A DNA stretch of 64,000 nucleotides, taken from Spiroplasma melliferum (GTDB taxonomy: Bacteria > Bacillota_I > Bacilli_A > Mycoplasmatales > Mycoplasmataceae). The stretch covers positions 372,001 to 436,000 of the forward strand of contig CP029202.1 of the NCBI GenBank assembly GCA_005222125.1. The letters are read 5' to 3'. Shown in pieces: positions 11,301 to 23,022 of this stretch (its first letter is position 1; each line of letters starts with the position of its first letter). The position numbers and the translations under genes are program-made. The notes beneath the pieces were generated by a model that was given only the letters and a program-made list of their open reading frames with translations, searched no databases and was not told the origin of the DNA.

Positions 11301-12712
11301 AAATGTTTGGCGAGCGTAGTGTTTATCGTGCGGGAACAATTTCCACAGTGGCAGAAAAAACTGCATATGGTTATGTGAAAGGTTATTTTGAAAGTAAAAA
11401 TATTTTACATTTAAAACGCCGCGCAGAATTAGAACGAATTGCTAAGGGTTGTGAAGGGGTTAAACGAACAACTGGCCAGCATCCAGGTGGAATTGTTGTT
11501 ATTCCAAATGAATATGAAGTTGAAGCGTTTACACCAGTTAATTTTCCTGCTGATGATATAAAATCAAATTGGTTAACTACTCATTTTGATTTCCACGCAA
11601 TTCATGATAATGTTTTAAAGTTAGATATTTTAGGTCATGTTGATCCAACTGCTTTGCGAATGCTACAAGATTTAACGGGAGTGGATCCAAAAACAATTCC
11701 AACAAATGATGAAGCGGTTTTAAGTCTTTTTCGAAGTTTAGATGTTTTAAACATTAAACCAGAAGATATTAATGGTGAAAAAACTGGCGCAATTGGCATT
11801 CCTGAATTTGGTACTTTTTTTGTTCGTAAGATGCTATTAGATACAAAACCTACTTCATTTGCAGATTTAGTTCAAATTTCAGGATTATCACATGGAACAG
11901 ATGTTTGAATTGGTAATGCCCAAGAATTAATTCGAAATCAAAATATTAGTATCTCAGAAGTAATTGGGTGTCGTGATGACATTATGGTTAATTTAATTTA
12001 TAAAGGGTTACCTGCTCAAAGTGCTTTTAAGATTATGGAAGATGTTCGTAAGGGAAAAGGTTTAACAGCTGAACATGAGCAATTAATGCGGGATAATAAT
12101 GTTGAACAATGATATATTGATTCATGTAATAAAATTAAGTATATGTTCCCAAAAGCACATGCAACAGCCTATGTTTTAATGGCATGACGGGTGGCATGAT
12201 ACAAAATTAATTACCCAGTTGAATATTATGCAACATTTTTTTCAACTCGAACAGATGTTTTTGACATTAAAACAATTTTAAAAGGAGCAGAAACAATCAA
12301 ACAAGTATTAAGAGATATTCAAACTCGGTTGGATAATAAAGATTTTAATGCACCGAATAAACCAACTCAAAAAGAAAAAGATTTAATTCCAGTTTATGAA
12401 ATAGCATTAGAAATGTATGCCCGAGGAATTAAAATGAGTAATATTGATTTAAAAACAAGTCGCAATAAAAATTTTACGGTTATTACAACTGAAAATAATG
12501 AAAAAATTATTTTACCACCATTTTCGGCAATTGATGGCTTGGGAGGTGCTGTTGGTGATAGTATTATTAATGCTCGTTATGAAAAACCATTTTTATCAGT
12601 TGCTGATTTACAAAAACGAACAAATATTACAAAGGCTCATTTAGAATCATTTGAAGAACTTGGAATTTTAAAAGATTTATCGTTAGATGATCAAATTGCT
12701 TTTGAGTTTTAA
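8351..12712 (+). CDS. polC: DNA polymerase III alpha subunit, PolC type
   Basis: Gram-positive replicative polymerase with built-in proofreading, 1453 residues. Order visible: N-terminal region, OB-fold, PHP domain from about residue 322 ([15 protein letters not shown]), DEDDh exonuclease inserted from about 411 ([10 protein letters not shown], later HNAEFDLG and HRGDYDA), second PHP half, zinc finger around 910 (CSYC...CPKC), and the catalytic [10 protein letters not shown] near 963. A dozen or so TGA/Trp codons would break it under the standard code. Start ATG 8351 has AGGTGAGGA upstream. Confidence 0.97.
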
Positions 12713-12771
12713 ATAAGATAATTTTTTAAGGTATTTTCCTTTATAATTAGAATAATTAAGAGGTGAGGAAA

Positions 12772-13665
12772 ATGGCAATTAAATCAGGCTTTGTTGCAAT
12801 TGTGGGTCGACCAAATGTCGGAAAATCAACATTATTGAATACAATTTTAAATAATAAAGTAGCAATTGTAACGGCAAAGGCACAAACAACGCGTAACCGG
12901 ATTCAAGGTATTTATAATGATCAAGAATCACAAATTGTGTTTATGGATACACCAGGCATTCATAAAGCTCATCATGAAATGGGAAAATTTATGAACAAAG
13001 TTGCGTTATCAGCAACCAAAGCAGCTGATGTTATTTTATTTTTAGCCCCGGCAAATGAACGAATTGGTGATAATGATCGTTATATTATCAAAGCACTACA
13101 AGAGCGAGCAATTCCAATTGTTTTAGTTGTCACAAAAATTGATTTAGTTTCCAAAGGTGATTTAATGGTAAAAATTGCTGAATGAGAAAAAATTCATCAA
13201 TTTACTGCAGTTATTCCAGTTTCAGCAGTTAAACATAAAAATCTTGAAACATTATTAATTTTATTAAAAACACATTTAGAAGTAGGACCACAATATTATC
13301 CCGATGATATGCTAACTGACCAACCCGAAAAGTTTTTAATTCGTGAAATTATTCGAGAAAAAATTTTGTTATTAACAGAAGATGAGATTCCCCATAGTGT
13401 TGCGATTTTAATTGATAAAATTGAAGATCAACCACAACTATTAAAAATTATGGCTTCAATTTGTGTTGAACGTGATTCACAAAAAGGAATTATTATTGGG
13501 AAACAAGGACGCCTAATTAAAAAAATTGGAACACAAGCACGCTTAGAATTAGAACAAATTTTAGGAACAAAAATATTTTTAGAATTATTTGTTAAAGTAG
13601 TTGATAAATGACGGGATAAGCCTTCAATGATTGCTCGTTTAGGTTATAACAAAGAAAGTTATTAA
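12772..13665 (+). CDS. era: GTPase Era
   Basis: 16S rRNA-binding GTPase for small-subunit assembly. 297 residues. G1 GRPNVGKST, G2 TTRNR, G3 DTPGIH and G4 TKID are present, followed by the C-terminal KH domain with GIIIGKQGRLIKKIG. Start taken as ATG 12772 because GAGGTGAGG lies just upstream; the GTG at 12763 is inside that site. recO begins two bases after the stop. Confidence 0.96.
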
Positions 13666-13666
13666 A

Positions 13667-14413
13667 ATGGCCCAAAAATTAACAGGAATAGTGTTGAATA
13701 AACAACCTTATGATGATAATAGTGCCATTGTAACGATTTTGTCAAAAGAATTAGGCAAATTAGCTTTTTTTGCCCCTGGAGTACAAAAAATTACATCAAA
13801 AAATCAGTATGCAGTACAATTCTTAGCAACAAGTGAGTTTGAAATATTTTTATCATATCATAATAATAAGTTAAGTAAATTAAAAACAGGAAATTTATTA
13901 AGAACAAGAATTAAATTAGCGCAAAATTATGATGATTATTTATTAGCAACATTAATTTGTGAAATTGCTGAACAAGCGGTGGCTGACCGTCAGCCCGATA
14001 ATGCATTGTACGAATTATTAACAACAACATTAGATAATTTAGTTGCATGAGAAGATAATTTAAGTATTGTAATTGCTTTTATGTTTCGTACTTTAAAATG
14101 ATATGGATTAGAATGAAACTTTACAATGTGTAAACGCTGTGGTAGCAAACAACACATTAAAACAATTAGTTTTCTTGAAGAAGGATATCTTTGTAAAAAT
14201 TGTTTATTACCAAGAGATTATCTTTTTCCAATTGAATTAGTTAAAGTTTTTAATAGTAATTTTCATACTAATTTTTATTTTCACAATAAGATTAATATAA
14301 AAGTGTTAATAATATTATTTAAAATGTTATGTGAGTATTATTTAACAAAAGTTGGAATATTTTCGTGTAGTATTTATGAAATGCGACAAAAATCAATTTA
14401 TTTTAAAGAATAA
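13667..14413 (+). CDS. recO: DNA repair protein RecO
   Basis: Loads RecA with RecF/RecR. 248 residues. An N-terminal OB-fold (LTGIVLNKQPYDDNSAIVTI) is followed by a helical domain with a four-cysteine zinc site (CKRCG and CKNC). Directly downstream of era, the same order as in Bacillus. The C-terminal part is divergent and Asn/Phe-rich but uninterrupted. Three TGA codons read as Trp. Confidence 0.88.
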
Positions 14414-14464
14414 CATAGTATAATAGTATAATTGAGAATAGAAAAATAAGAAGGAGTTACATTA

Positions 14465-15832
14465 ATGCAATATACATTAGAAGAAGTTGTTAATCATTTA
14501 AAAACACAAGGTTTTGTGTTTCAAGGTAGTGAGATTTATGGCGGTTTAGCAAACAGCTGAGATTTTGGACCGTTGGGGGTTGAATTAGAACGAAATTTAA
14601 AAAATTTATGATGACAACATTTTATTACGAAATCAAAATATAATGTTGGTCTTGATAGTGCTATTTTAATGAACAATAATGTTTGAAAAGCTTCTGGGCA
14701 CCTTGGTAATTTTGCTGACCCATTATTAGACTGTAAAAAGTGTAAAACCCGAATGCGGGCAGATAAACTGATTGAAGATAATTATCCGAAATTAAATTGT
14801 GGTGGTTGAACTAATGAACAATTAGAAACTTTTATTACTGAAAAAAATATTTTATGTCCAAATTGTGGTGGACATGACTTTACTGAAATTCGTCAGTTTG
14901 AATTAATGTTTAAAACAAATCAAGGTGTAATTGAAGATGAAAAATCAGTTGTTTATTTGCGGCCAGAAACAGCACAAGGAATTTTTGTCAATTTTAAAAA
15001 TGTCCAACGTTCTTTACGAAAAAAAATCCCTTTTGGAGTTGGTCAAATTGGAAAGTCATTTCGTAATGAAATTACCCCGGGAAATTTTATTTTTCGTACA
15101 CGTGAATTTGAACAAATGGAATTAGAATTTTTTTATGATAGTAACGAAAAGGTTGATTGATTTGAATATTGAGTTAAAGAAGTAACCAAGTTTTTAGAAT
15201 TAATTAATTTAAAATCAGAAAACTATCGTTTTCGTGAGCATAATGCTGATGAATTAGCCCATTATGCGAAACGAACTATTGATATTGAATATAAATTTCC
15301 GTTTGGAATAGGTGAATTATGGGGGATCGCTGACCGTGGGGATTATGATTTACGTCGTCATAGTGAAATGAGTAAAAATGATTTGTCGTATTTAAATCAA
15401 GAAACAAATGAAAAAATTATGCCGCATGTAATTGAACCATCTGTTGGAGTTGGTCGTTTGCTGCTAGCTATTTTATATGATGCTTACCATGTTGAAAAAG
15501 TTGATGACAATGAGACGAGAATTGTTTTAAAATTAAGTCCGTTATTAGCTCCGTATCAAATTGCGGTGATTCCATTAAGCAAACAATTAAACAGCGAGGC
15601 TTATCAACTATATGAAAAACTCTTAGTTCATTTTCAGTGTACTTATGATGAAACAGGAAATATTGGAAAGCGTTATCGTCGTCAAGATGCGATTGGAACA
15701 CCGTTTTGTGTAACAGTTGATTTTGATACTCAAGAAGACCAAAAAGTTACCGTTCGTAATCGTGATACAATGAAACAAGAACGAGTGGCAATTACTAATT
15801 TAGAAAGTTATTTCACCGCAGCATTAAAATAA
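14465..15832 (+). CDS. glyQS: Glycyl-tRNA synthetase, dimeric type
   Basis: Class II alpha2-type glycyl-tRNA synthetase, 455 residues. Motif 2-like [19 protein letters not shown] and motif 3-like [17 protein letters not shown] are clear; cysteine pairs CKKC and CPNC form the inserted zinc-binding part near residues 90-145. AAGGAG precedes ATG 14465. Positioned between recO and dnaG as in many Gram-positive relatives. Confidence 0.95.
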
Positions 15833-15850
15833 TTAAAAGGAGTGAAAGGT

Positions 15851-17731
15851 ATGGCATTAATTAGTAATGAAAAAATTGATTTAATTAAGTCAAAAGTAAA
15901 TATTGTTACCGTAATGTCAGAATATTTATCGCTTGAAAAACGTGGCCGTAATTATTGAGCAGTTTGTCCATTTCATCAAGATTCACATCCTTCAATGAGT
16001 ATTTCACCAGAAAAGCAAATTTATCGTTGTTTTGCTTGTTCAGCTGGTGGCAATGTTTTTACTTTTTTACAAGAATATGAAAATATTAGTTTTATTGAAG
16101 CGTTAAAAAAAGTTGCAGTAATGGCCAATATTTCATTAGATGAATTAACTGCTTATCAAGAAAAACCGAAATATGATCAAAGTGAACAGTTAATTTTTGA
16201 AATTAATGCCTTAGCAAGTGCTTACTTTAGTAATAATTTAGAAACAAAAAAAGCTTATGATGCAAAAGAATATTTAACAAAACGGAACATTAATAATACT
16301 GAAATTGAATTATTTCAGATTGGTTATGCGGAAAGTGGTTTTGATCATTTGTACCATTTTTTAATTAAAAAAGGATATTCAATTAATGATATCCAACAAG
16401 CGGGTTTAATTACAATTAAAAATGGTAAGGTATATGATTATTTTAATAATCGCCTAATGTTTCCAATTAAAAATGAAGATAGTTATGTTATCGGTTTTTC
16501 TGGGCGAGTAATTGGAACTACCAGCCAAGTAGCAAAGTATCTTAATACTCCTGAAACAAAGGTTTTTAAAAAAGAACAACTAATGTATAATATTCACCGG
16601 GCGAAACCTTTTATTCGTCAGCAAAATAATCTAATTTTACTTGAAGGATATATGGATGTTATTAGTTTAGAAAAATTAGATATTAAAAATACCGTTGCTT
16701 TGATGGGAACTAATTTAAGTGAATATCATTTAAAAGAAATTAAAAGATTAACGAATGAATGTTTACTTTTTTTGGACGGCGATAAGGCTGGAATTAATGC
16801 TAGTTTAAAAGCAGCAATTAAATTGTTAAGTAATAATCTAAAAGTTAAAATTGTCTTGAATGAAACTCAGCAAGATCCTGACGAATTAGTTAATAGTGGT
16901 CAAGGGGAATTAATTCAAACAATGTTAGCAAATGCCCAACATCCAATTAATTTTGCTCTTGATTATTTTCAAAATAAATTTAATTTACAAGCAGCAAATG
17001 AATTAGAAGAATTTTTTAATATTGTGGCACCTTTAATTAAAGCCAGTCCAAATCCATTGGAACAAGAATTAGCGGTTAATAATTTAGTTAAAATAACAGG
17101 AATATCGAAAGAAACAATTACAACAAAAATTGGGCAAATTAAATCATATCAAAAAGCAGTTTTTTCACCTATGACATCAGAACCAATTCCTAATGTAACG
17201 AACGATAATAATTATCAGCAAAGGTTATCAACAAGGTTCAAACCACAGCAAAGCAAGACTGTTATAATTAAAAAGACAAAATATAAAATTAAAAATTTAA
17301 AGCGATATCTTTTAGCAGAGCAAAATATGGTTTTACAATTACTTGCTTCTCGGAAAGCAGCGGATTTTTATCAAAGAAAAATTGGAAATTTAAATTTTGA
17401 TGGTTATCGTTTGTTAGCAAATGATATAATTACTTATTATAATGGACATTTGGGGGCAGAAAATGTTAAAATTAATATGTTGTGTGATGAAATAAATGAT
17501 CCAAATTTAAAAAAAATATTAATGGATATTATTAATAAATCAACGATTAAAATTAAATATAATAAGAAAGAATTAGAAGACTATGCGCTCTTAATTGATG
17601 ATTTTGCTAATGAAAAAGAGATTGCAATGCTATGAAATAAGTTAGAAAAAGCAAGTAATCTAATTGAGCAACAAGCAATTTCAATGGAAATTGACAAGTT
17701 GAATCAACGATTAAAATTTAAAAAGGGGTAG
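15851..17731 (+). CDS. dnaG: DNA primase
   Basis: Makes RNA primers for replication. 626 residues. N-terminal zinc ribbon [12 protein letters not shown]...CFACSAGG (residues ~38-65), the core RNA-polymerase domain, and the TOPRIM elements [11 protein letters not shown] and [12 protein letters not shown]. The C-terminal ~200 residues, which bind the helicase in other bacteria, are poorly conserved. Six bases separate it from rpoD, forming the glyQS-dnaG-rpoD operon. Confidence 0.95.
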
Positions 17732-17736
17732 AGAGA

Positions 17737-19074
17737 ATGGGATTATCAAAAAAAGAAGTCAGAGATATGAAATCTTTTGATGAATTTAAAGAATATATTA
17801 ATAAATATTTAGAAGAAAATAACAATGAAATTGAACAAGAAAAATTAATAACATTAATTAATGATCATTTTGAAGTTGATGATAATGATGTTAAAGAATA
17901 TTTTGAAGAATTAGTCACTAATGGTGTTGAATTTAGTGATGTTAATTTAGAAGAATTAGAAGAAAATGAAGTTCCTGAACCAGAAAAAGTAACAAAAAAA
18001 CAACCAGATGAAAAATTACGTTATAAAGTTGGTGGTATTTCAAATGAAACAAAAATTCAGGATATTATTAAAGCTTACTTTAATATTTTGGGAACAAGTA
18101 AGATTTTAACTCGTGAGGAAGAAATTAAATATGCCAAAATTCTAGAATCATCTGATCCAGAAGAAAGACGTTTTGGAAGGGATAAATTAATCACTTCTAA
18201 CTTAAAGTTAGTTGTTTCAGTTGCCCGCAAACATTTAAACCGGGGATTAGATTTTTCAGATTTAATTGAAGAAGGAAACATCGGGTTAATGAAAGCTGTT
18301 GATAAGTTTGATTATAAGCGTGGTTTTAAATTTTCAACATATGCAACATGATGAATTAGACAAGCAACAACACGGGCAATTGCTGATCAAGCGCGAACAA
18401 TTCGGATCCCTGTTCATATGGTTGAAACAATTAATAAATTAACAAGAATTGAACGTCAATTAACACAAGAATTAGGGCGCGAACCAAGTTACAATGAAAT
18501 TGCCGAAAAAATGGGGCAAGGAATGGTTGGCGAAAAAGTTCGTGAAATTAAAAGATTATCAATTGAACCGGTTTCATTAGAAAAACCAATTGGTGATGAG
18601 GATGATACTCATTTTGGTGATTTTGTTGATGATAAAGATATTTTTACACCGGATGAATATGCTGAAAAAGAATCATTACGAGAAGTAATTGATGAAGTTT
18701 TCCATGAAATTTTATCAGCCCGAGAAGAAAAAGTAATTAGAATGCGGTTTGGACTTTTACCAACAAAGTTACGAACAGTATTACGGTTAGCAAAAGAATG
18801 CGAAGATGAAACTTTTCCTGAATTAGTCCAAACAGTTAAAGCGCTTGATATTCACTATGATACACCAATTGAAAAAGTACAAAGTCAAAAAAATGCGTTA
18901 ATTGATAAACATTTATCAAAATATGATTCGCCAAAAACATTAGAAGAAGTAGGCAAAGAGTTTAAAGTTACACGTGAACGAATTCGTCAAATTGAAGCAA
19001 AAACAATTCGTAAGTTTAAACCAAACCAAGCTAACTCAAAAGCAAAAGTATTAAAAGACTTTTTTAAAGGATAG
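17737..19074 (+). CDS. rpoD: Primary sigma factor (sigma-A) with an insertion in region 4
   Basis: Housekeeping sigma factor, 445 residues. Acidic region 1 at the N-terminus; region 2 from [18 protein letters not shown] through [19 protein letters not shown]; region 3 after IRIPVHM; region 4 ends in [20 protein letters not shown]. Between RMRFGL and [10 protein letters not shown] there are about 58 extra residues (roughly 341-398) not found in typical sigma-A, where this joint is a few residues. The reading frame is unbroken across it. Confidence 0.95.
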
Positions 19075-19085
19075 AGGTTTTAAAA

Positions 19086-19748
19086 ATGGATAGATTATCG
19101 GAACGTTTATTATTAATTGCTAAACAAGTTAATGAAAAAGATATTATTTGTGATATTGGGACAGATCATGCAATGATTCCAATTTATTTAGCAAAAGGAA
19201 ATTTAATTACCAAAGCTTACGCTTGCGACATTGCTGAACAACCATTAAACCAAGCAAAAAAAAATATTGCAAAATATCATGCTGAAGAACTTATTACCCC
19301 AATTTTAGCAGATGGCTTAGCAGGAATTTCCCATATTAAGATTGATACATGTATTATTTCAGGATTAGGAAGTGCAACAATTTTAACCATTCTGCAACAA
19401 GATTCTGATTTAATTGATCGCTATATTTTATGTCCTAATGATGATCCATTTTTATTACGAGAATGAATTAAAAAACAAAAATACTTTGTTGAAAAAGAAT
19501 TATTAATTAAAGAAAATGATATTATTTATGAAATTATTGTTGTTAATAAAAGTGCAGGTCAAAAAGTTAAAAATAACAAAGACTTATATTTTGGTCCTTG
19601 TCTTCGCAAAGAACATAATAAACTTTTTCAAGAAAAATGATTGTTAAAAAATGATTATTATTTAACATTATTAAACAAGATTCCTTCGAACACTAAGAGC
19701 TATCAAGAAATTAAAGCAAAACTAAAAATGATTAACAAGGTGATATAA
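19086..19748 (+). CDS. trmK: tRNA (adenine22-N1)-methyltransferase
   Basis: SAM-dependent methyltransferase acting on A22 of tRNA. 220 residues. SAM-binding ICDIGTDHAMIPIYLA near residue 20 and the ISGLG and LCPNDD segments are typical. It sits directly after rpoD and shares one base with the next gene, as in Bacillus yqfN-yqfO. Two TGA/Trp codons in the second half. Confidence 0.9.
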
Positions 19749-20491
19749 TGTTAATTAAAAAATTATATCAAGAAATTGAAACTGATTTTTCATTGAAAGC
19801 AGCTTGTAAATGAGATTATAGTGGTCATCAGTATGGAAGTAAAAATCATTTTGTAGCAAAAATTATGGTTTGTTTAGATTTAACGAGTGAAGTAATTACA
19901 GCGGCAATAGCTAAGCAAATTAATGTTATTATAACCCATCATCCTTTTTGTTTTGGCAAGAAAAAAAGAATTCAACGCATTCCTTATAAACAAACAATTA
20001 TTGAGCTTCTTAATAAACATCAAATTGCTGTTTATGCTTTACATACCAATTATGATGGTTTAATGAATGAATTGATTTTACAAGAATTAAATCCTCAAAA
20101 AATTGTTGCATTTGATGATAATTTAACAAAGATTGGTCATATCAGTTTAACAGCTGATGAAATTATTACGAAATTAAAAGCAATTTTTAAAATTACAACA
20201 GTACAGCATAATTTACCTACGTTAGATCAACCAATTAAAACAGTTGCTTTAGCAGCAGGAGCAGCAGGTAATGTGATTGCAAATATTGACCAAAATATTG
20301 ATCTTTTTATTACTGGTGAAGTTAAATGAGATCAATGAGTATTAGCAAATGAAAAACAATTAGCAGTTATTTGTTTCAACCACTATATGGAAGATTTTTT
20401 TACTGCTGCTTTTGCTGGATACTTAACACGAAAGTTTCCAACTTTAACAATTATTCCATATCATACAAAAAATATTATTAACTATCGTTAA
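19748..20491 (+). CDS. Nif3-like dinuclear metal-centre protein
   Basis: 247-residue member of the Nif3/YqfO family, a metal-binding hydrolase-like fold of uncertain role. Metal-ligand motifs ITHHPFCFG, HTNYDGL and the C-terminal FNHYMED are visible. It lacks the extra middle domain of the longer Bacillus YqfO. ATG overlaps the trmK stop, so the two are coupled. It ends ten bases from the convergent ispH. Confidence 0.9.
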
Positions 20492-20500
20492 TAATATTTT

Positions 20501-21382
20501 TTATATTTGTTCTAAATAACGAATTACTTCTAATTGGATGATACTAGGTGTTGATGCTCCAGCAGTAACAGCAACACAAGTTTTATTTGCTAGCCAAGTT
20601 GGTTGAATATCACTTTTATCATTAATGCGATATGATTCAATACCAATTTGTTCACCCATTGCAACTAATTTTAAGGTGTTACTGCTACGATCATCACCAA
20701 CAACAAGTAAAAGGTCAATTGTTGTTGGATCTAAACTTAGGACAGCATTTTGTCGTTCTAATGTTGCATTGCATAAATCATTTTTAAAAATAATTTCATT
20801 TGGAACAAGAGTTTTAAGTTTTTCAACAATTGCTTCAATATCAATTTTAGAAAGCGTTGTTTGGTTTGTAATTAAAATCTTTTTGGTTGGATCAAGATTG
20901 GGTAAAATGCTAGCAACTTCCTGTTCTGTTGTCACAAGATTGATGGTTGGACTAAGTGCTAACATTGCATTTGTTTCGGGATGAAAGTGCTTCCCAATAA
21001 AAATAATTTGATAATCCGGTTTTGCTAAATATTCCTTAATTAAATTTTTCGTAACTGTTACTCATTCACATTCAGTATCAACAAGTGTAATATTTTTTTG
21101 AACTGCAACATCTTTAATCCGATCATCACTACCATGGGCACTTAAAATCACAACAGCATTATCTGGCAAAGTTTGAATTAACTCAAGGCGATTAAGTTTA
21201 AAATCATTAACAGGAATAACACCTAAGTTAACGATTTCATCAATGACATGTTTATTATGGACAAGATAACCTAACATATAAATTTGTCGCCCGGCATATT
21301 TAATAGCAGCTTCTTTTGCTCATTTAATTGATTTAACAACACCAAGACAATAACCACGAGGTGTTACTTTTACAACTTTCAT
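20501..21382 (-). CDS. ispH: 4-hydroxy-3-methylbut-2-enyl diphosphate reductase
   Basis: Last enzyme of the MEP pathway, an iron-sulfur reductase giving IPP and DMAPP. 293 residues. The three cluster cysteines are present: PRGYCLGV, VDTECEWV and NDLCNATLERQ. SAHGSD and KHFHPET (active-site His) are also clear. Convergent with the nif3-like gene; starts opposite the basic protein at 21670, leaving a shared 287-bp regulatory spacer. Confidence 0.95.
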
Positions 21383-21669
21383 TTTTTCACCAATCCATTT
21401 TTATCTACTTATATGATATCATAACTAAAAATGTCTTTTATCATTTTAAAATAATATCTTAAACTTATTCATTAATCAAACTAAATTTGATATAATTAAC
21501 TCGTCTATTTTAAGTGAAAATTTTATCTTTTTCTTAAAATATTACAATTATCTTAAATACTAAATTCAATTTGGGATAAAAAATTATTTAATGCAAAAAC
21601 TAATGATTAATGCTATTTTAACACTAGCAACCAACATTGGTTTGATTTCATTATGAAAGGAGATTGAGT
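21383..21669. promoter_or_regulatory. Divergent promoter region between ispH and the basic protein
   Basis: 287 bp without a credible gene. A -10-like TATAAT occurs near 21492 on the plus strand, and GAAAGGAG just before 21670 serves the downstream gene. Leftward, weak TATGAT-like elements precede ispH. No riboswitch-like fold recognised. Confidence 0.35.
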
Positions 21670-22068
21670 ATGCCAGTAAGCTCAAAAGCTAAAAGCAAAA
21701 AGGTGCCCCAGTCGAAAAAACCAGTAGCAAAAAATGCGACAGAAGAAAAATGATTATTCATTAAATCACAAGCAGTTGTTGATTCAACTCCAGCTATGAA
21801 AAGATCAATTGATCGTTCAGTAGGAGATATTTATACAAAAACAGCAGCAGATTATCGGGCAAAAGATGGAACTGCCATTAGAACTGCCATTACAGCAGAA
21901 AGATTAATTGCAGAACGTTTAGGAAAAACAGCAACACAGAGAAAAGCAATTGAAGCACAAAGTAAAAAAAAGACCATTCAAATGTTAAATTCAAAGAAAG
22001 ACAAAACACCTGCTAAAAAAGCAGCACCAAAAAAACCTTTGAAAAAAGTAGGGACAAAAAATAAGTAA
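21670..22068 (+). CDS. Small highly basic Lys/Ala-rich protein
   Basis: 132 residues, unrecognised family. Both ends are Lys/Ala/Pro-rich (start: VSSKAKSKKVPQSKKP; end: KKAAPKKPLKKVGTKNK), while residues ~35-95 look folded and helical (SVGDIYTKTAADYRAKDG, TAERLIAERLG). AAAGGAG before the ATG and a terminator right after it mark a single-gene unit. Basic tails of this type occur in nucleoid- or RNA-binding proteins, but no function is asserted. Confidence 0.7.
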
Positions 22069-22072
22069 TGTT

Positions 22073-22101
22073 AACAATAACTAGATTTTCTAGTTATTGT
22101 T
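22073..22101 (+). terminator. Rho-independent terminator
   Basis: Perfect 12-bp stem (AACAATAACTAG / CTAGTTATTGTT) followed by Ts, directly after the basic-protein gene. Confidence 0.8.
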
Positions 22102-22209
22102 TTATTTAAAGTTTTTATTAATATTTTTCCTGTTTTTACAAAATAGAAAAATAAGATTAAGAATTTGAAATAATTAGGACTATAATAATAAAAGAGAAGA
22201 GGTTGGATC

Positions 22210-22944
22210 ATGAAATCATTTGGTAAATGAAGTATAACTTTAATATGAGTTATTGTATTAATTATTTTAGTTTTAGCCTTAGTTTTTTTAGGAATATACT
22301 ATGATGGTTATTATTGAGAAGGAAAAGGATTGCCGGTTAATATTAATGATATTAAAACATTTAATGGAAATGGTTATCAGTTAATAACCCAATTGGGAAT
22401 TGGAAAATTAATGCGGTTAGTATCATCCGGGTCATTTATTTGAGGATATTCAAATATTGTTGTGCCTGATGGTGGTCAAGGAATTGATTTAATGACATGA
22501 TTGCAACAACCGGGTAATGTTAATAATAGTGGTGTGATTCAATGACCCCAAAATTATGAATTAGAAGCAGGGACAAATTTTGCGGAAGTAGTTGGTAGTT
22601 TATTAATTGTGTTATTAGTTGCTATTCCTGTTTTAATCCTAATTGGGATATATGTTACAAAAAAAATGATAAAAGCAATGACACATCCTTACTCAATTGA
22701 ATATTTAGATACACAGAAAAAATTGAAAAAAACAATAAAAGGAGCTAGAAAGGCACTGAAAAAAATGAATAAAGCTGTTCGCAAAGGACGTGAAACACCA
22801 ACAACATTAGCACGAGAACAAGAACGATGAGCTAATTTAATTGTTAATGCTGAAGCAGATTTTATTAAAGAAAAAGAACTTTTTAAAACGCAGGATAATA
22901 AAAAACCAGTTGTGAAAAAATTAGTACCTGTTGGTAAAAAATAA
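22210..22944 (+). CDS. Two-span membrane protein of unknown function
   Basis: 244 residues. A first membrane span at ~8-30 (rich in Ile/Leu/Val), an extracytoplasmic loop of about 100 residues with GKLMRLVSSGSFIWGYSN and aromatic residues, a second span at ~128-155, then a basic, helical cytosolic tail of about 90 residues (KKTIKGARKALKKMNKAVRK). GAAGAGGTTGG precedes ATG 22210. Followed by a hairpin terminator. No family recognised. Confidence 0.7.
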
Positions 22945-22953
22945 AAGTTATTA

Positions 22954-22981
22954 ATGAAATTAGCAATAATTTCATTTTTTA
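22954..22981 (+). terminator. Rho-independent terminator
   Basis: ATGAAATTA / TAATTTCAT stem with a GCAA loop and a following T run, just after the two-span membrane protein and before the helicase. Confidence 0.7.
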
Positions 22982-23022
22982 AATATGTTATAATTTGGAA
23001 GGTGAGAAAAGAGGGTTAAATT

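Noticed and set aside
20625-20984. 119-codon plus-strand frame inside ispH
   Set aside because: Antisense shadow of a clear ispH; Ser/Phe-rich composition typical of reverse-strand reading.
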